Source: Actinoallomurus sp963799975 (lineage in GTDB: Bacteria; Actinomycetota; Actinomycetes; Streptosporangiales; Streptosporangiaceae). From it: a DNA stretch of 64,000 nucleotides. Positions 1 through 10,988 of the stretch are shown in pieces (positions within the stretch are counted from its first letter, which is position 1; each line of letters begins with the position of its first letter). The stretch lies in contig CAWCZF010000004.1 in NCBI GenBank assembly GCA_963799975.1, forward strand, positions 310,001-374,000, written 5' to 3'. The position numbers and the translations under genes are program-made. The notes below the pieces were generated by a model. The model did not search any database. It saw only the letters and a list, made by a program, of their open reading frames with translations, and had not been told where the DNA came from.

Positions 1-12
1 ATAACGCAAGAG

Positions 13-666
13 CTACGACGCGCCCGGCGCGATCAGGCCCGACTCGTACGCCGTGATCACCGCCTGGACGCGGTCGCGCAGGCCGAGTTTGCTCAGCACG
101 TTGCTCACGTGTGTCTTGACCGTGTGCTCGCTGACCACCATGGCGACGGCCATCTCGGCGTTGGACAACCCACGGCCCAGGAGCTTCAGCGTCTCCCGCT
201 CCCGCGCGGTGAGCGCGTCCAGGCCGGCCGGGGCGGCCGTCCGCGGCCTGCGGGCGGTCAGGTCCGAGATCAGGCGGCGCGTGATCGTGGGGGCCAGCAG
301 CGACTCCCCGGCCGCCACCACGCGTACGGCGTGCACGAGGTCGTCGCGCCGCACGTCCTTCAGCAGGAAGCCGCTCGCCCCGCCGTACAGCGCGTCGTAC
401 ACATAGTCGTCCTGGTCGAACGTCGTCAGCATCAGCGCACGGCAGTCGGTCTCGGCGCAGATCGCGCGTGCGGCCTCGATGCCGTCCAGCACCGGCATCC
501 GGATGTCGAGGAGAGCGACGTCCGGACGCCACGCGCGCACGGCGGTCAGCGCCTCGGCTCCGGTGGCCGCCTCGGCGACCACCTCGATGTCCGGCTGCGC
601 CTCCAGGATCATGGTGAAGCCGCTGCGGACCAGTTCCTGGTCGTCCGCGATGACGACGCGGATCAT
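13..666 (-). CDS. NarL/LuxR-family response regulator
   Basis: A 217-residue two-component response regulator. The N-terminal receiver domain starts VVIADDQELVRSG, with the acidic pair DD near residues 7-8, the phospho-acceptor Asp in DVALLDIRMP (about residue 53) and the conserved Lys in FLLKDV. The C-terminal LuxR-type helix-turn-helix contains LTARERETLKLL and the recognition part SEHTVKTHVSNVLSKL. The ATG at 666 overlaps the stop of the upstream kinase gene by 4 bases, so the two are co-transcribed and probably translationally coupled. The same frame is open far upstream, but that extension only mirrors the kinase. It should bind DNA after phosphorylation by its partner; the target genes cannot be told. 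Confidence 0.95.
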   Translation of the reverse strand: MIRVVIADDQELVRSGFTMILEAQPDIEVVAEAATGAEALTAVRAWRPDVALLDIRMPVLDGIEAARAICAETDCRALMLTTFDQDDYVYDALYGGASGFLLKDVRRDDLVHAVRVVAAGESLLAPTITRRLISDLTARRPRTAAPAGLDALTARERETLKLLGRGLSNAEMAVAMVVSEHTVKTHVSNVLSKLGLRDRVQAVITAYESGLIAPGAS

Positions 667-1880
667 GCCGGCACCCCCGCACGCGCGTACGGGAGCGACG
701 CCCTGACAAGGAATCCGTCCGCGGCCGGGGCCGCCTCGGCGACGCCGCCGCATGCCGCGGCGCGCTCTCGGATGCCGACCAGCCCGCGGCCCGTACCCGG
801 GGGCGACGCTCCGCACCGCCCGTCGTCCGCGACCGTGATCACCAGCGCGGCGTCGGTCCACTCCAGGCGTACGTCCACGCGGGTCGCCCCGGCGTGCTTG
901 ACGGTGTTCGTGAGTGCCTCCTGCACGATCCGGTACGCCGCGACCTCCGCGTCCGCGGGGACGGCGCGCGGCGTGCCGGTGCACGCGAGGTCGACTGCCA
1001 GGCCGGGGGTCTGGCCGACCTGGGCGACCAGCGCGGGCAGCGCCGTCACGGTCGGCTGCGGCGCGCGCGGATCGACGTCGCCCTCCTCCTTGAGCACGCC
1101 GAGCATCCGGCGGAGCTGGAGCATCGCGTCGCGGCCCGCGTCGGCGATGGCCTCGAACGCACGCTCCGCACGCTCCGGATCCGCCCGTACGACGACGGGC
1201 CCGGCCTCGGCCTGTACGACCATGATGCTCACGGCATGGGCGAGGATGTCGTGCATGTCGCGTGCGATCCGTGCCCGCTCCCCCGTCGCGGCGCGTGCCA
1301 CGTCGAGTTCGCGCGAGCGTTCGATCTCGCCGGCCCGGCGCGCCAGCGCCTGAAGCCGGATCTCCCGCTCCCGCGCCAGGAGGCCGAGGACGTACGCGCT
1401 GGTCGCCGTGAGCACGCCGATCAGGCTGGTGGTGAGGCTGCGGGAGGTGGCGAGCGCGGCGCCGAACACCACGAGCAGCACGACCAGTTGCCGCCCGCGG
1501 CGCTCGCCCCACGCCATGGAGTACGCGGCGACGAGGAGGCCCCAGGCGATCGGCTGGTTGGGCCCTCCGCGTACGACGGAGTTGTAGGCGAGCAGCGCGA
1601 CGGCGATGGCCAGCAGGCACCCGGTCGGATGGCGCCGCCGCCACAGGAGCGGCAGCGCCGAGCCGGCCAGGACGACCCACACCCAGGCCGAGAACGGGCC
1701 CGGCTGGCCGGCCCGCGGGACGATCAGGGGCGCGTAGAGCACGGCCAGGACGAGCAGCGCGACGACGAAGTCGGTGGGCGCGAGACCGAGCCGTGGTATC
1801 CGCACGCAGCACAGTATCCGGCCAGGTGACCGCGGCACGCCTCGCCCGTACGGCGGAGATGCGGCTGCGGTCTCCGTCAC
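663..1880 (-). CDS. Sensor histidine kinase (HisKA_3, NarL-partner type)
   Basis: A 405-residue membrane sensor kinase. Hydrophobic segments between about residues 37 and 168 form an N-terminal membrane domain of several helices. The dimerisation/phospho-acceptor box RDMHDILAHAVS places the phospho-His near residue 210. The HATPase_c domain shows the N-box EALTNTVKHAG and the G-rich lid GTGRGLVGIRERAA. This is the usual architecture of kinases paired with NarL-type regulators, and the partner follows with an ATGA overlap. The first start is GTG at 1880 without a clear ribosome site; an internal GTG at 1805 is possible. A divergently transcribed serine hydrolase begins 60 bases away and may be a target, which is inference. 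Confidence 0.93.
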   Translation of the reverse strand: MTETAAASPPYGRGVPRSPGRILCCVRIPRLGLAPTDFVVALLVLAVLYAPLIVPRAGQPGPFSAWVWVVLAGSALPLLWRRRHPTGCLLAIAVALLAYNSVVRGGPNQPIAWGLLVAAYSMAWGERRGRQLVVLLVVFGAALATSRSLTTSLIGVLTATSAYVLGLLAREREIRLQALARRAGEIERSRELDVARAATGERARIARDMHDILAHAVSIMVVQAEAGPVVVRADPERAERAFEAIADAGRDAMLQLRRMLGVLKEEGDVDPRAPQPTVTALPALVAQVGQTPGLAVDLACTGTPRAVPADAEVAAYRIVQEALTNTVKHAGATRVDVRLEWTDAALVITVADDGRCGASPPGTGRGLVGIRERAAACGGVAEAAPAADGFLVRASLPYARAGVPA

Positions 1881-1941
1881 GCGGGCGAGGCGTCAAGATC
1901 GGTGGGCCGGGCGATCCGCCGAGGCGGCAGGTGCCGGTCCC

Positions 1942-3132
1942 ATGGACCGCATGAGAAAACACCTGGCCGCCGTCCTGGCCGCCGCGACCGTGCTCACGAC
2001 GGGCGCCCGCGCGGAGGCGGCGCCGCCCGACCCGCTCCCGCCCCTCGACCCGGCCGCGATGCAGGCCGCCATCGCGGGCCTGCCGGACGCGAACGTGACC
2101 AGCGCCCTCGTCCACGTGACCGGCCCCGCGGGACGGTGGAGCGGCACGTCCGGCGTACGCGACGTGCGGACCCGACGGCCCGTCCCGGCCGACGGCACGT
2201 TCCGCATCGGCAGCATCTCCAAGGTCTTCACCGCGACGGTCGTCCTCCAACTCGCCGCCGAACACCGCGTCGACCTCGGCCGGTCCGTGCAGCACTACCT
2301 GCCCGGTCTGCTGCCCGCCGCGTACCCGGCGATCACCGTCCGGCAGATCCTCGACCACACCAGCGGCCTGCCCGGCGGCGATCTCGGTACGGGCGACGCG
2401 CAGTGGTTCGCCGACCATCGCCTGGAGAGCTGGACGCCGCACCAGATCCTGGCGGACGCCGTACGGCACCCGATGGAGTTCACCCCAGGGACCCTCCAGC
2501 GGTACACCGGCACGAACTACGTCCTCGCGGGCCTGCTGATCGAGCGCGTGACCGGCCACACGTACGCCCACGAGGTCAGGGAGCGGATCGTCAAGCCGCT
2601 GGGCCTGCGCGACACGTACGTGCTGAACCGCCACGACCCACGTCTGCCCGGCCGGCATGCCCGCGGGTACGTCGCGGTCACCAAGGACGGGACCACCACG
2701 CTGCGCGACGTCTCCCGGCAGAGCCCGTACCCGTGGGCCGAAGGCGGCCTGATCTCCAGCGCGGCCGACCTGACCCGCCTGATCTCGGCGATCTTCGGTG
2801 GCCGCGTGGTGCCGTCCTCGGAGCTGCCGGAGATGTTCACCGTCCCGAAGGTCAGGTACGGCGGCACCGACAACTGCGTCCTCGGCCCCGAGGCCGGCCA
2901 GGCGTGCTTCAGCGCCGGCCTCATGAAGGTGATGCTGCCGAACGGCCTGGTCGGCTGGGGTAAGACGGGCGCGCGGCCCGGGTACACGAGCGGCCTGTTC
3001 GCAACGCGTGACCTGCGCCGCGTCCTCGTCTACTCGCTGACCCCCACGGGGAACAAGGACGGCTCGGAGCTGCCGTACGCGCTGAGGATCGCCGCCGCCG
3101 CCTTCGACCCGGGCCTCATGGACGGCCACTGA
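1942..3132 (+). CDS. Secreted serine hydrolase, beta-lactamase/DD-peptidase family
   Basis: A 396-residue exported protein of the beta-lactamase (class C)/R61 DD-peptidase superfamily. A signal peptide (basic MDRMRKH, hydrophobic VLAAATVL, cleavage near ARAEA) supports a start at 1942; 1951 is an alternative. The nucleophile motif SISK lies at residues 91-94 (FRIGSISKVFTA). The third motif is a KTG in GWGKTGARPGYTSG. The second motif, usually Y-x-N, reads YTG followed by TNY near residue 188, so the canonical Asn is shifted or replaced. It probably acts outside the membrane on peptidoglycan peptides, beta-lactams or esters. It is divergent from the two-component system and converges on the YjbR gene with a 9-base gap. 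Confidence 0.9.
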   Translation: MDRMRKHLAAVLAAATVLTTGARAEAAPPDPLPPLDPAAMQAAIAGLPDANVTSALVHVTGPAGRWSGTSGVRDVRTRRPVPADGTFRIGSISKVFTATVVLQLAAEHRVDLGRSVQHYLPGLLPAAYPAITVRQILDHTSGLPGGDLGTGDAQWFADHRLESWTPHQILADAVRHPMEFTPGTLQRYTGTNYVLAGLLIERVTGHTYAHEVRERIVKPLGLRDTYVLNRHDPRLPGRHARGYVAVTKDGTTTLRDVSRQSPYPWAEGGLISSAADLTRLISAIFGGRVVPSSELPEMFTVPKVRYGGTDNCVLGPEAGQACFSAGLMKVMLPNGLVGWGKTGARPGYTSGLFATRDLRRVLVYSLTPTGNKDGSELPYALRIAAAAFDPGLMDGH

Positions 3133-3141
3133 CCGGGCGGG

Positions 3142-3480
3142 CTACTCGCCGTCGAAGGCGCGTACCGCCCGTTTCGGCGCGGTCATGCGCCACGCCTCGA
3201 CGAGAAGCTCGCGCAGGTGGTCCGCCGGGATCCGGTGGACGTCGACGCCGACCCACCCGTGGCGCCCGACGTACGCGGGGTAGGCGAACGTCTCCGGATC
3301 CTCGGCGATCAGGGCCGACTGCTCGTCCTTGGTCGCCTTGACGCTCGCGCGCGTGCCGTCGTCGGACATCATCGCGAAGATCTTGTTCCGTACGCGGAAG
3401 GTCGCCTCTCCCCAGGTCTCGCGCTCCTCCGCGGAGGGCAGGGAGAGGGCGATCTCGCGCAGCTCGTCGCCGGAGGCCAT
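3142..3480 (-). CDS. MmcQ/YjbR family protein
   Basis: A 112-residue cytoplasmic protein of the MmcQ/YjbR (DUF419) family. Recognisable features are the N-terminal LSLPSAEERETWGEATFRVRNKIF split over two strands, the SVKAT strand and the C-terminal helix LRELLVEAWRM. The family adopts a CyaY-like fold; its biochemical role is not settled. The ATG at 3480 shares one base with the stop of the upstream DUF3180 gene (TGATG), making it the last gene of the folate operon by spacing. No frameshift is seen. The long upstream extension of this frame only mirrors the DUF3180 gene. Confidence 0.85.
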   Translation of the reverse strand: MASGDELREIALSLPSAEERETWGEATFRVRNKIFAMMSDDGTRASVKATKDEQSALIAEDPETFAYPAYVGRHGWVGVDVHRIPADHLRELLVEAWRMTAPKRAVRAFDGE

Positions 3481-3953
3481 CAGATGCGCGAGGCCGAGCG
3501 GTGCTCGTCCTCGTCCTCGGGGCCCTTGGGTACCCGGCAGGCGTGTTCGAGGACCAGCGCGCCGACGATCAGGGCGATGGCGGCCAGCGCCGTCCCGCCG
3601 CTCACGTAGAAGTCGCGCCGCGGCGTCGGCTTGTCCAGCGAGGACGCGAGGTAGATCGCCATGCCGCCGAAGGCGCCGGCCAGCACCGCCGCCGCGTTCG
3701 CGCTGGCCTTGGCGAGCGCCGCGAGACGCGCGGCGACCAGCGGCTCTACCGGCCGGGTGCCCGGACGCCGCTGGATGCGGGCGCGGGTGACGAACGCGGT
3801 GTACAGCTCGCCGAGCGCCAGCAGGAGCAGCGAGGGCACCATCGTCCACGGCAGCAGCGGCAGCGAGCCGTACAGGAATCGCACCACGGCCCACGTCAGC
3901 CCCGCCGCCACGATCAGCGTGACGGCGAGGACGGGGAGACGAGTCGGCTTCAC
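3480..3953 (-). CDS. DUF3180 family membrane protein
   Basis: A 157-residue integral membrane protein. Four hydrophobic segments are visible: LPVLAVTLIVAAGLTWAVV, LPWTMVPSLLLLALGELYT, NAAAVLAGAFGGMAIYLAS and GTALAAIALIVGALVLEHA. This matches the DUF3180 family, which in actinomycetes follows folK. The start is taken as GTG at 3953 because it overlaps the folK stop by four bases (GTGA), the same coupling used by its neighbours. The function is unknown; constant linkage to folate genes suggests a role near pterin metabolism or simply a conserved operon. Confidence 0.85.
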   Translation of the reverse strand: MKPTRLPVLAVTLIVAAGLTWAVVRFLYGSLPLLPWTMVPSLLLLALGELYTAFVTRARIQRRPGTRPVEPLVAARLAALAKASANAAAVLAGAFGGMAIYLASSLDKPTPRRDFYVSGGTALAAIALIVGALVLEHACRVPKGPEDEDEHRSASRI

Positions 3954-4471
3954 GCGGGCGGCTGCAGGGCTAGGTCGTCGCGGCGGCGCAGCTCCTGGTC
4001 GGCCACGCCGTCGAGCAGGTCGGTGAGGCGGCCACGGCCCGGCAGCGTCGCGTCCGGGTCGAGATCGCACCACGGGCGGAGCACGAAGGCGCGCTCGCCC
4101 GCGCGCGGGTGCGGCAGGAGCAGGTCGGGATCATCGGAGGTCACGTCGCCCATCATCACGATGTCGATGTCGAGCGTACGGGGACCCCAGCGCACCACCC
4201 GCGTACGGTCCATCGACTCCTCGATGGCCAGCACGCGTTCGAGCAGCGACTCCGGGGCGACCCGGCTGTTCGCCACGATCACGACGTTGAGGAAGTCGCC
4301 CTGCTCCGGGCCGCCGACGGGTTTGGTCTCATAGACCGGCGAGAGCGCGACGAAGTCCAGCCCGGGGGCGTCGAAGAGCGCGTCGATCGCCTCCTGGAGG
4401 TTGTCCAGCCGATCGCCGAGGTTGCTGCCGAGGGAGAGCACGGTCTGGCGCTTCTCCGCGGATGTCGTCAT
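3950..4471 (-). CDS. folK: 2-amino-4-hydroxy-6-hydroxymethyldihydropteridine pyrophosphokinase
   Basis: HPPK transfers pyrophosphate from ATP to 6-hydroxymethyl-7,8-dihydropterin before dihydropteroate synthase in folate synthesis. The 173-residue protein begins its fold with LSLGSNLGDRLDNLQ, has SPVYETKPVGGPEQGDFLN, and carries the Mg/ATP signature RWGPRTLDIDIVMMG. PHPRAGERAFVLRPW is the conserved C-terminal block. The ATG at 4471 overlaps the folB stop by four bases (ATGA), and its stop overlaps the DUF3180 GTG. Length is normal and no indel is seen. Confidence 0.96.
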   Translation of the reverse strand: MTTSAEKRQTVLSLGSNLGDRLDNLQEAIDALFDAPGLDFVALSPVYETKPVGGPEQGDFLNVVIVANSRVAPESLLERVLAIEESMDRTRVVRWGPRTLDIDIVMMGDVTSDDPDLLLPHPRAGERAFVLRPWCDLDPDATLPGRGRLTDLLDGVADQELRRRDDLALQPPA

Positions 4472-4830
4472 TGGCGGCTCCGATGAATGGTCACGGCAAT
4501 GTCGGTGAAGGGGTGCGGCACGGGAGCGCTCGGCTTGTGCACGGTGACCTCCACCTCCTCGACCAGGGGCGGGTCGAGGCACACACTCGCGAGGCGGTCC
4601 GCCAGCGTCTCGATGAGGTTGACGGACTCGCCTTCGACGACGGCGACCAGCCGGTCGGCCAGCGCGCCGTAGTCCACGGTACGCAACAGATCGTCGCCCG
4701 CGGCGGCCGGGCGGGTGTCGAGTCCGAGTACGACGTCGACCACGAACTCCTGACCCAGCTCGCGTTCGGCGGGCAGGCAGCCGTGCCGGCCGCGGGCCCG
4801 CAGCCCGCTCAGCGCTATCCGGTCATTCAT
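4468..4830 (-). CDS. folB: Dihydroneopterin aldolase
   Basis: FolB cleaves 7,8-dihydroneopterin to 6-hydroxymethyldihydropterin and glycolaldehyde. The 120-residue protein starts DRIALSGLRARGRHGCLPAERELGQEFVVDV, of which GRHGCLPAERE is the family signature with the catalytic Glu. The block LIETLADRLAS and the C-terminal VEEVEVTVHKPSAP (conserved Lys) are present. Length is typical. Its start overlaps the end of the NTF2-like gene by eight bases and its stop overlaps folK by four, so the folate genes form a tightly coupled run. Confidence 0.96.
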   Translation of the reverse strand: MNDRIALSGLRARGRHGCLPAERELGQEFVVDVVLGLDTRPAAAGDDLLRTVDYGALADRLVAVVEGESVNLIETLADRLASVCLDPPLVEEVEVTVHKPSAPVPHPFTDIAVTIHRSRQ

Positions 4831-5263
4831 CCTCGTCGTCGCCTTCTTCGCGGTTCAGCACCGGCGAACCGTGGTGCAGCCACATTCGCCAGCCTCCGTC
4901 CGTACGGATGAACGCGTTGGTGGTCACGACGCTTCCCCCGGAGGTGAGCGCGTCCGCGGACTCCTCGACGGCGGTGATGATGTTCTCCGAGCAGGTGAGC
5001 ACGGCCTGGTCGCCCGAGACGCGCACCTGGGTGTCGGTGAGCACGAACTGGATGTACGGGGTGTTCGCCATGATCAACGCCCAGGAGCGCAGCACCGTGC
5101 CGCGGCCGCGCAGCAGCGGCCAGCCCGGGTGCACGCAGACGACCTCCTCGGCGTGCGGCCCGTCGGCCCAGACCAGGCCCATCCGGTCGAGGTCGGCGGA
5201 CTCGAAGGCGGCGTAGAACTCGGCGTTGACCGTCTCGACGGCGCTCACGTCGGCCTGCGTCAC
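4823..5263 (-). CDS. NTF2-like (SnoaL-fold) protein in folate operon
   Basis: A 146-residue protein with a nuclear-transport-factor-2-like fold. It starts VTQADVSAVETVNAEFYAAF, continues with a helix-rich ligand pocket region VVCVHPGWPLLRGRGTVLRSW, and ends in strands and an acidic tail. Genes of this type sit between folP and folB in many actinomycetes; their function is unknown and a ligand-binding or small-molecule role is inferred from the fold. GTG at 5263 is chosen because it gives a GTGA overlap with the likely folP stop. The gene overlaps folB by eight bases and is intact. Confidence 0.85.
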   Translation of the reverse strand: MTQADVSAVETVNAEFYAAFESADLDRMGLVWADGPHAEEVVCVHPGWPLLRGRGTVLRSWALIMANTPYIQFVLTDTQVRVSGDQAVLTCSENIITAVEESADALTSGGSVVTTNAFIRTDGGWRMWLHHGSPVLNREEGDDEDE

Positions 5264-6129
5264 GGCCGCCTCCCGCGAGGCGGCGCCCCACGCGGCCGCG
5301 GCGCGTACGGCGTCGGCGTTGGGCGCTGACGTTGTGCACGCGTACGCACCAGGCCCCCGCGGCGGCGGCCAGCGCGGTGATCGCCACGGTGGCGTCGTCG
5401 GACTCGGCGAACGGCCGCGGGGTGCCGTCCGGGCGCGGCCAGCAGCTGCCCGAGGAACCGCTTGCGCGAGGCCGCCACCAGCACCGGATGGCCCAGGCTC
5501 GATCAGCTCGCCGAGATGGGCGAGCAGCGTCCAGTTGTGGTTGTCCTCCGGCCGCTTGGCGAAGCCGAGGCCCGGGTCCACGATGAGCCGCGCCGGGTCG
5601 ACGCCCTCGCGGACGATCGCGCCGATACGGGCGCGCAACTCGTCGGCTGACCTCGCGTACGACGTCGGCGTAGATCGCGCGGGTGTCCATGTCGTGGCTG
5701 TGCCCGCGCCAGTGCATGACGACGTACGGCACGGCCGCCTTGGCCACGACGCGCGGCATGGCGGGGTCGGCCAGCCCGCCGCTGACGTCGTTGACGAGCC
5801 GCGCACCCGCCGCGACGGCAGCCTCGGCCACCTCGGCGCGCATGGTGTCGACGCTCGACCGGGACGCCCTCGGCGGACAGCGCCTCGATCACCGGGACGA
5901 CCCGGCGAAGCTCCTCGGTCAGGGAGACCCGCTGCGCGCCGGGCCGGGTCGACTCACCGCCGACGTCGACGAGGTCGGCACCGTCCCGCATGAGTTCGAG
6001 GCCGTGCCGGATCGCCGCCTCGCGGTCGAAGTAGGCCCCGCCGTCGGAGAAGGAGTCGGGGGTCACGTTGACCACGCCCATGACGAGACAACGCCCCGGA
6101 TCGGGCAGGCCGGCGATGCTCGTGGTCAT
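5260..6129 (-). CDS. folP: Dihydropteroate synthase (reading frame broken by about five indels)
   Basis: DHPS joins hydroxymethyldihydropterin pyrophosphate and p-aminobenzoate. All canonical motifs are present but spread over three frames: VNVTPDSFSDGG and GGESTRPGA near the N-terminus, then VDTMRAEVAEAAV after a one-base insertion near 5858, ARLVNDVSGGLADPAMP, RLIVDPGLGFAKRPEDN, LVAASRKRFLGQLL, and ALAAAAGAWCVRVHNV near the C-terminus. Two indels fall between 5640 and 5660 and near 5500, and two more at about 5420 and 5330. Every conserved block survives, so sequencing error is more likely than a true pseudogene. The stop is placed at the GTGA overlap with the next gene. Start ATG 6129 follows MTTSIAGLPDPGR. 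Confidence 0.85.
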
Positions 6130-6241
6130 ACCGATCAGCCTAGTGCGAGGGCGTCCCCGAGATCCGGCCGTCGCGATCGCGTCCGCGGGACGCGGCTGAG
6201 GGCGAACGCCCGCGCTCAGTGCGGCGAGCCGACCGACCGCG

Positions 6242-8020
6242 TCAGGGGGAGGGCAGAGTGCGTTTCGGGGGGCGCTTGAGGCCCGGGAAGCGCAGTCTCG
6301 GCCAGACGATGAACGCCTCGGCCTCCAGGGCGGCCAGTGCGATGCGCGGGGCGTCGTTCAGGCTCGGATAGACGAAGAACCGCGGCTGCCAGACCGGCTG
6401 GAACTTGGCGTTGAACTTGTACAGCGACTCGATCTGGAACCAGCGCGACAGGAACACCAGCAGCCCGCGCCATGCCTTGAGCACTGGACCCGCGCCGATT
6501 CGCTCGCCTCGGGCCAGGGCCGCGCGGAAGACCGCGAAGTTGAGTGACACCCGTTTGACGCCCAGGTCGGGCGCTGCCTTGAGGGCCTCGACGATGAGGA
6601 AGTCGTTCAGGCCCGGCTGGGCGGACCGGTCGCGGCGCATGAGGTCGAGGGAGAGCCCGTCGGTGCCCCACGGCACGAAGTGCAGGATCGCGTGCAGCGT
6701 GCCGTCCTTGGTGGCGGTGGCGAACACGCACTCCTCGTCGCCCGGCTCGCCGACCCTGCCCAGGGCCATCGAGAAGCCGCGTTCGTTGTCGGTGCCGCGC
6801 CACGCGCCCGCCCGCTCCCACAGCGCGCGCAACTCGTCGGGACGGAAGTCCTTCTCCCGCCGGATCTCCGCGACGTACCCCTGCCGCCCCACGCGGTTGA
6901 CCATCTGCCGTACGTTGCGCATCGTACGGCCGTCGAGGGAGAACTCGGCGGCGTCCACGATGGCCTCGTCGCCGAGTTCGAGCGCGGACAGGCCGGACTC
7001 GCGGCACCAGACCTCAGCGGCGAGTTCGCTACAGCCCATGACGCCCGGCACCCAGGCGTGCGCCGCCGCCTCCTCCAGGAACGCCTGGATCGCGCCGGGC
7101 CACGCCTCGGGGTCGCCGATCGGGTCGCCGCCCGCCAGCATCACGCCGGAGACCACCCGGTATGTCACGCACGCCTTGCCGGTGGGCGACCAGATCACGC
7201 TCTTGTCGCGGCGCAGCGAGAAGTAGCCGAGCGAGTCACGCGCTCCCTGCCGGTCGAGCAGTTCGCGGATGCGCTCCTCGTCCTCGGGCGACAGCGACGG
7301 CGCCGGCTCGGCCGGGCGCAGGAAGAGGAAGACCGTCATCCCGCCGGTGAACAGGCCGAGTGAGCCGAGCATCAGGCTGAACAGGTCGTTCTTGCGGTCG
7401 GAGACGAACGTCACCGGGCCGGTGGCGCCGACCAGGCCCGCGACCACGTGCTCCAGCCGCGCGGAGAAGGCGTAACCGTGGTCGAGGCCGCCGGAATTGA
7501 GTGCGATGAAGAGCAGGCCGAGCCCGACGCTGGAAACCGCGAGGAACAGCCCCACCCACAGCGCGCGCCAGCGGGTGCGCGGGTCGCCGGTCGCGTAGAA
7601 CTCGGCGCGGAAGTACACCAGCGTGGCGAGCATCGCCACCGCCACGATCGCGGAGATCGCGAAGTCCTTCACGATGTGGGAGAAGACGGTGAAGGCGAGC
7701 AGGCCGACGACGGCACGCCAGGCGCGGCGCTTGCGGCGGCGCAGGCCGCGCGCGAGCAGGAGGAAGAGCAGGCCCGCGACGAGTGTCGCCGTACGCGCGG
7801 CGTTGTTGACCGAGCCGGGCACGAACTCGTCGACGCGTACCATCCGGCGGTGCCACTCGGGGAGCAGTGCCCCGATCACATCGTGCAGTCCGACCAGGAA
7901 GGTCAGCCAGCCGGCGACCGCCGGAACCCAGCGGCGCTGCCGGCGACGCTCCTGAACGACCTCGCGCCCCTCGGCCTCGGGACGCCCTGAGGTCTCACGC
8001 TTCGACTCCACCATCATCAC
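6242..8020 (-). CDS. MprF/LysX-like membrane aminoacyl-phospholipid synthase (DUF2156)
   Basis: A 592-residue membrane protein. The N-terminal third holds about six hydrophobic segments (for example WVPAVAGWLTFLVGLHDVIG and TATLVAGLLFLLLARGL). The soluble C-terminal half is the DUF2156/LPG-synthase GNAT-like domain, with GGDPIGDPEAW, GDEAIVDAAEFSLDGR, KFNAKFQPVWQPRFFVYPS. In the family this domain moves an aminoacyl group from tRNA to phosphatidylglycerol, lowering surface charge. Unlike mycobacterial LysX there is no fused lysyl-tRNA synthetase. It lies between folP and folE on the same strand with gaps of about 110 and 160 bases, so it probably has its own promoter. The frame is clean over 1.8 kb. 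Confidence 0.88.
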   Translation of the reverse strand: MMMVESKRETSGRPEAEGREVVQERRRQRRWVPAVAGWLTFLVGLHDVIGALLPEWHRRMVRVDEFVPGSVNNAARTATLVAGLLFLLLARGLRRRKRRAWRAVVGLLAFTVFSHIVKDFAISAIVAVAMLATLVYFRAEFYATGDPRTRWRALWVGLFLAVSSVGLGLLFIALNSGGLDHGYAFSARLEHVVAGLVGATGPVTFVSDRKNDLFSLMLGSLGLFTGGMTVFLFLRPAEPAPSLSPEDEERIRELLDRQGARDSLGYFSLRRDKSVIWSPTGKACVTYRVVSGVMLAGGDPIGDPEAWPGAIQAFLEEAAAHAWVPGVMGCSELAAEVWCRESGLSALELGDEAIVDAAEFSLDGRTMRNVRQMVNRVGRQGYVAEIRREKDFRPDELRALWERAGAWRGTDNERGFSMALGRVGEPGDEECVFATATKDGTLHAILHFVPWGTDGLSLDLMRRDRSAQPGLNDFLIVEALKAAPDLGVKRVSLNFAVFRAALARGERIGAGPVLKAWRGLLVFLSRWFQIESLYKFNAKFQPVWQPRFFVYPSLNDAPRIALAALEAEAFIVWPRLRFPGLKRPPKRTLPSP

Positions 8021-8184
8021 GGCCCCACAGCGTAGTCAGCCGGGTGTTCGCCGTACGCCCTATCCTCATAATGCCACTTTGCCCCGTGTATACAGGCGTT
8101 CGCGACGGCAATCCCCGAGTCACGGTAACACCGCAGACTCCTTGTTCGACGTCGAGTCAGAGGCGTTGGTTCGCGCGCCGCGCG

Positions 8185-8777
8185 TCAGCGGCCGAGGATG
8201 AGGCTCATCGCCTCGGCGCGCGTGCTCGGCTGGTCACGGAAGTCTCCGCGTACGGCGGACGTGAGCGTCTTGGCACCGGGCTTGCGCACGCCGCGCATGG
8301 TCATGCACAGGTGTTCGGCCTCCACGACGACGATCACCCCGCGCGGCTCCAGGACGTTCATCAGGGCGTCGGCGATCTGCGAGGTCATCCGCTCCTGGAT
8401 CTGCGGGCGGCGGGCGTAGACGTCGACCAGCCGGGCCAGCTTGGACAGCCCGGTGATCTGGCCCTTCTCGTTCGGGGTGTAGCCGACGTGCGCCATGCCG
8501 TGGAACGGCACCAGATGATGCTCGCAGAGGCTGTAGACCTCGATGTCCTTGACGATCACCATCTCGTCGTGGTCGGCGTCGAAGACCGTGCTGAGCACGT
8601 CCTCGGGCCGCTGGCGCATGCCGGCGAGCTGTTCGGCGTACGCGCGTGCGACGCGCGCGGGGGTCTCGGCAAGACCATCGCGGTCGGGGTCCTCCCCGAC
8701 CGCGATGAGGATCTCGCGGACCGCCTTCTCGATGCGTGCCTGATCGATCGGCGGTCCGTGCTGCTCTGGAGCTGGCG

Positions 8778-8781
<4 letters not shown>
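8185..8781 (-). CDS. folE: GTP cyclohydrolase I
   Basis: FolE converts GTP to 7,8-dihydroneopterin triphosphate, the first step of folate synthesis. The 198-residue protein has the zinc-binding block YSLCEHHLVPFHG and the second cysteine in EHLCMTMRG, plus GLSKLARLVDVYARRPQIQE and SVVRG-like SAVRGDF. GTG at 8781 gives a four-base GTGA overlap with ftsH, so it is chosen over longer starts. Length fits the family and no indel is seen. Being directly behind ftsH is standard in actinomycetes. Confidence 0.96.
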
Positions 8782-10796
<2,015 letters not shown>

Positions 10797-10988
10797 TTAT
10801 GCGGAACCCCATAGTGGGGCCCCGTCCCTCCTGACCAGCGTCATCAGACCTCGTCGCGCGAACGCCCGGCGAGGCGGTCTTCCTGAGTGCGGCCCGCAAG
10901 GAGCCCGAGATAACGAAGGTACACCGGTGTCGCGGAAGACCGCAGCACGACGTCCGGCGCCCTACTTCGTAGTTGGCAACGTACGGGG

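Noticed and set aside
13..3129. One 1,038-residue minus-strand protein
   Set aside because: Only the last 217 residues are a response regulator; the rest is the antisense of the hydrolase and another frame of the kinase.
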